A DNA stretch of 5,974 bases from Deltaproteobacteria bacterium RIFCSPHIGHO2_02_FULL_40_11 (GTDB lineage: Bacteria > Bdellovibrionota > JACOXK01 > 2-02-FULL-40-11), in the NCBI GenBank assembly GCA_001798105.1, contig MGRI01000063.1, positions 23,606-29,579 on the forward strand. The letters run 5' to 3'. Made by a program: the position numbers and the translations under genes. Positions 5,508-5,974 of this stretch are shown piece after piece; the stretch's first letter is position 1, and every line of letters starts with the position of its first letter. Below the pieces are notes generated by a model. The model did no database searches, was not told where the DNA came from, and was given only the letters and a program-made list of their open reading frames with translations.

Positions 5508-5974
5508 ATGAAGAGAAAAAATACAGGAACCTACGCTACTACCATTGTTACGGGTGAAAATGTTCGGGCTTTTATTCCAAACCCATTGCCTCCCAATCCA
5601 CCTATCATATGGTCTGCTGAACTGGTGAAAAAACAAGAAGAAGCGGCCATGGCGTTGGGTCGTTTAGACAGCATGACATCTTTTTTACCCGAACCCTCCT
5701 TATTTTTATACAGTTATGTCCGAAAAGAGGCGGTCCTATCTTCTCAAATTGAAGGAACTCAATCTTCTTTATCCGACCTTTTGGCATTTGAAAATTCAGA
5801 GTCTCCAGGACTTCCGGAGAACCTGGACGTTGTTGAAGTATCAAACTATGTTTCAGCCATGGAGCATGGCCTTAAGCGCTTGCGAGGAGATTTTCCTCTT
5901 TGTTTAAGATTGATCCGTGAAATTCATAAGATTCTTCTTTCCCGGGGCCGGGGACATGTAAAGCAGCCAGGGGC
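5508..5974 (+). CDS. Fic family protein (probable AMP-transferase), N-terminal part, cut by the window edge
   Basis: 155 residues are visible and the frame is open at the right edge. Fic domains usually transfer AMP from ATP to hydroxyl side chains of target proteins. The N-terminal part fits the Fic_N type: YVRKEAVLSSQIEGTQSSLSD at about 70-90 holds S78-x3-E82-G83, the [S/T]xxxE[G/N] inhibitory motif whose glutamate blocks ATP binding in autoinhibited Fic proteins. Because it precedes the Fic core, this is the class II arrangement. The core begins near LIREIHKILL (135-144), and RGRGHVKQPG (146-155) matches the family's usual RGxxKxPGEFR lead-in. The catalytic HPFxxGNGR motif, if present, lies beyond the window. 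ATG 5508 is the first possible start, since an in-frame TAA lies at 5499-5501. A weak AAGAG (5493-5497) could serve as ribosome binding site. The palindromes upstream suggest local control. Confidence 0.88.
   Translation, partial: MKRKNTGTYATTIVTGENVRAFIPNPLPPNPPIIWSAELVKKQEEAAMALGRLDSMTSFLPEPSLFLYSYVRKEAVLSSQIEGTQSSLSDLLAFENSESPGLPENLDVVEVSNYVSAMEHGLKRLRGDFPLCLRLIREIHKILLSRGRGHVKQPG

Noticed and set aside
5421..5844. Minus-strand frames opposite the fic start
   Set aside because: The + strand encodes a clear Fic N-terminus with family motifs. The opposing frames show no recognisable features, and one starts inside fic and runs out through the palindrome.

Overview
The window looks like chromosomal DNA from a moderately AT-rich Gram-negative bacterium. 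The evidence is an SPII-type lipoprotein with a secreted, cysteine-paired Ig-like plus RCC1 architecture, and a tRNA gene with its CCA encoded. Large 'SCGGG' lipoproteins of this style are common in Bdellovibrionota, Myxococcota and related former deltaproteobacteria. I favour that neighbourhood, but with low confidence, because there is no rRNA or other firm phylogenetic marker here.

Layout, left to right. (1) Bases 1-881, + strand: the 3' four-fifths of a myo-inositol-1-phosphate synthase gene (ino1), cut by the left edge. (2) Bases 865-3951, - strand: one 1028-residue lipoprotein gene that converges on ino1 and overlaps its 3' end by 17 bp. Its product has a lipidated N-terminus, five cysteine-containing Ig-like units, an acidic hinge and a seven-bladed RCC1 beta-propeller. 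(3) Bases 3952-4072: a compact divergent promoter region. The rightward promoter (TTGACC, 17 bp, TAATAT) lies so close to the next ATG that the transcript should be leaderless, and an inverted repeat straddles its -10 box. (4) Bases 4073-5245, + strand: an AAA_14/DUF4143 ATPase with a PD-(D/E)XK-like C-terminus, lower in G+C than ino1 in the lines I counted by hand. (5) Bases 5276-5400: a promoter and a complete tRNA-Asp(GTC). (6) Bases 5401-5507: a short spacer with two AT-rich palindromes that share a half-site. (7) Bases 5508-5974, + strand: the N-terminal part of a class II Fic protein, cut by the right edge just before the catalytic motif.

The genes do not form an obvious single pathway. 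ino1 is metabolic, the lipoprotein is a surface or periplasmic protein, and the ATPase, tRNA and fic group resembles an accessory segment around a tRNA gene. The most unusual parts are the lipoprotein architecture and the two compact regulatory regions upstream of the ATPase and fic genes. No CRISPR array, insertion sequence or clear intrinsic terminator was seen. No stretch over 300 bases lacks a gene.
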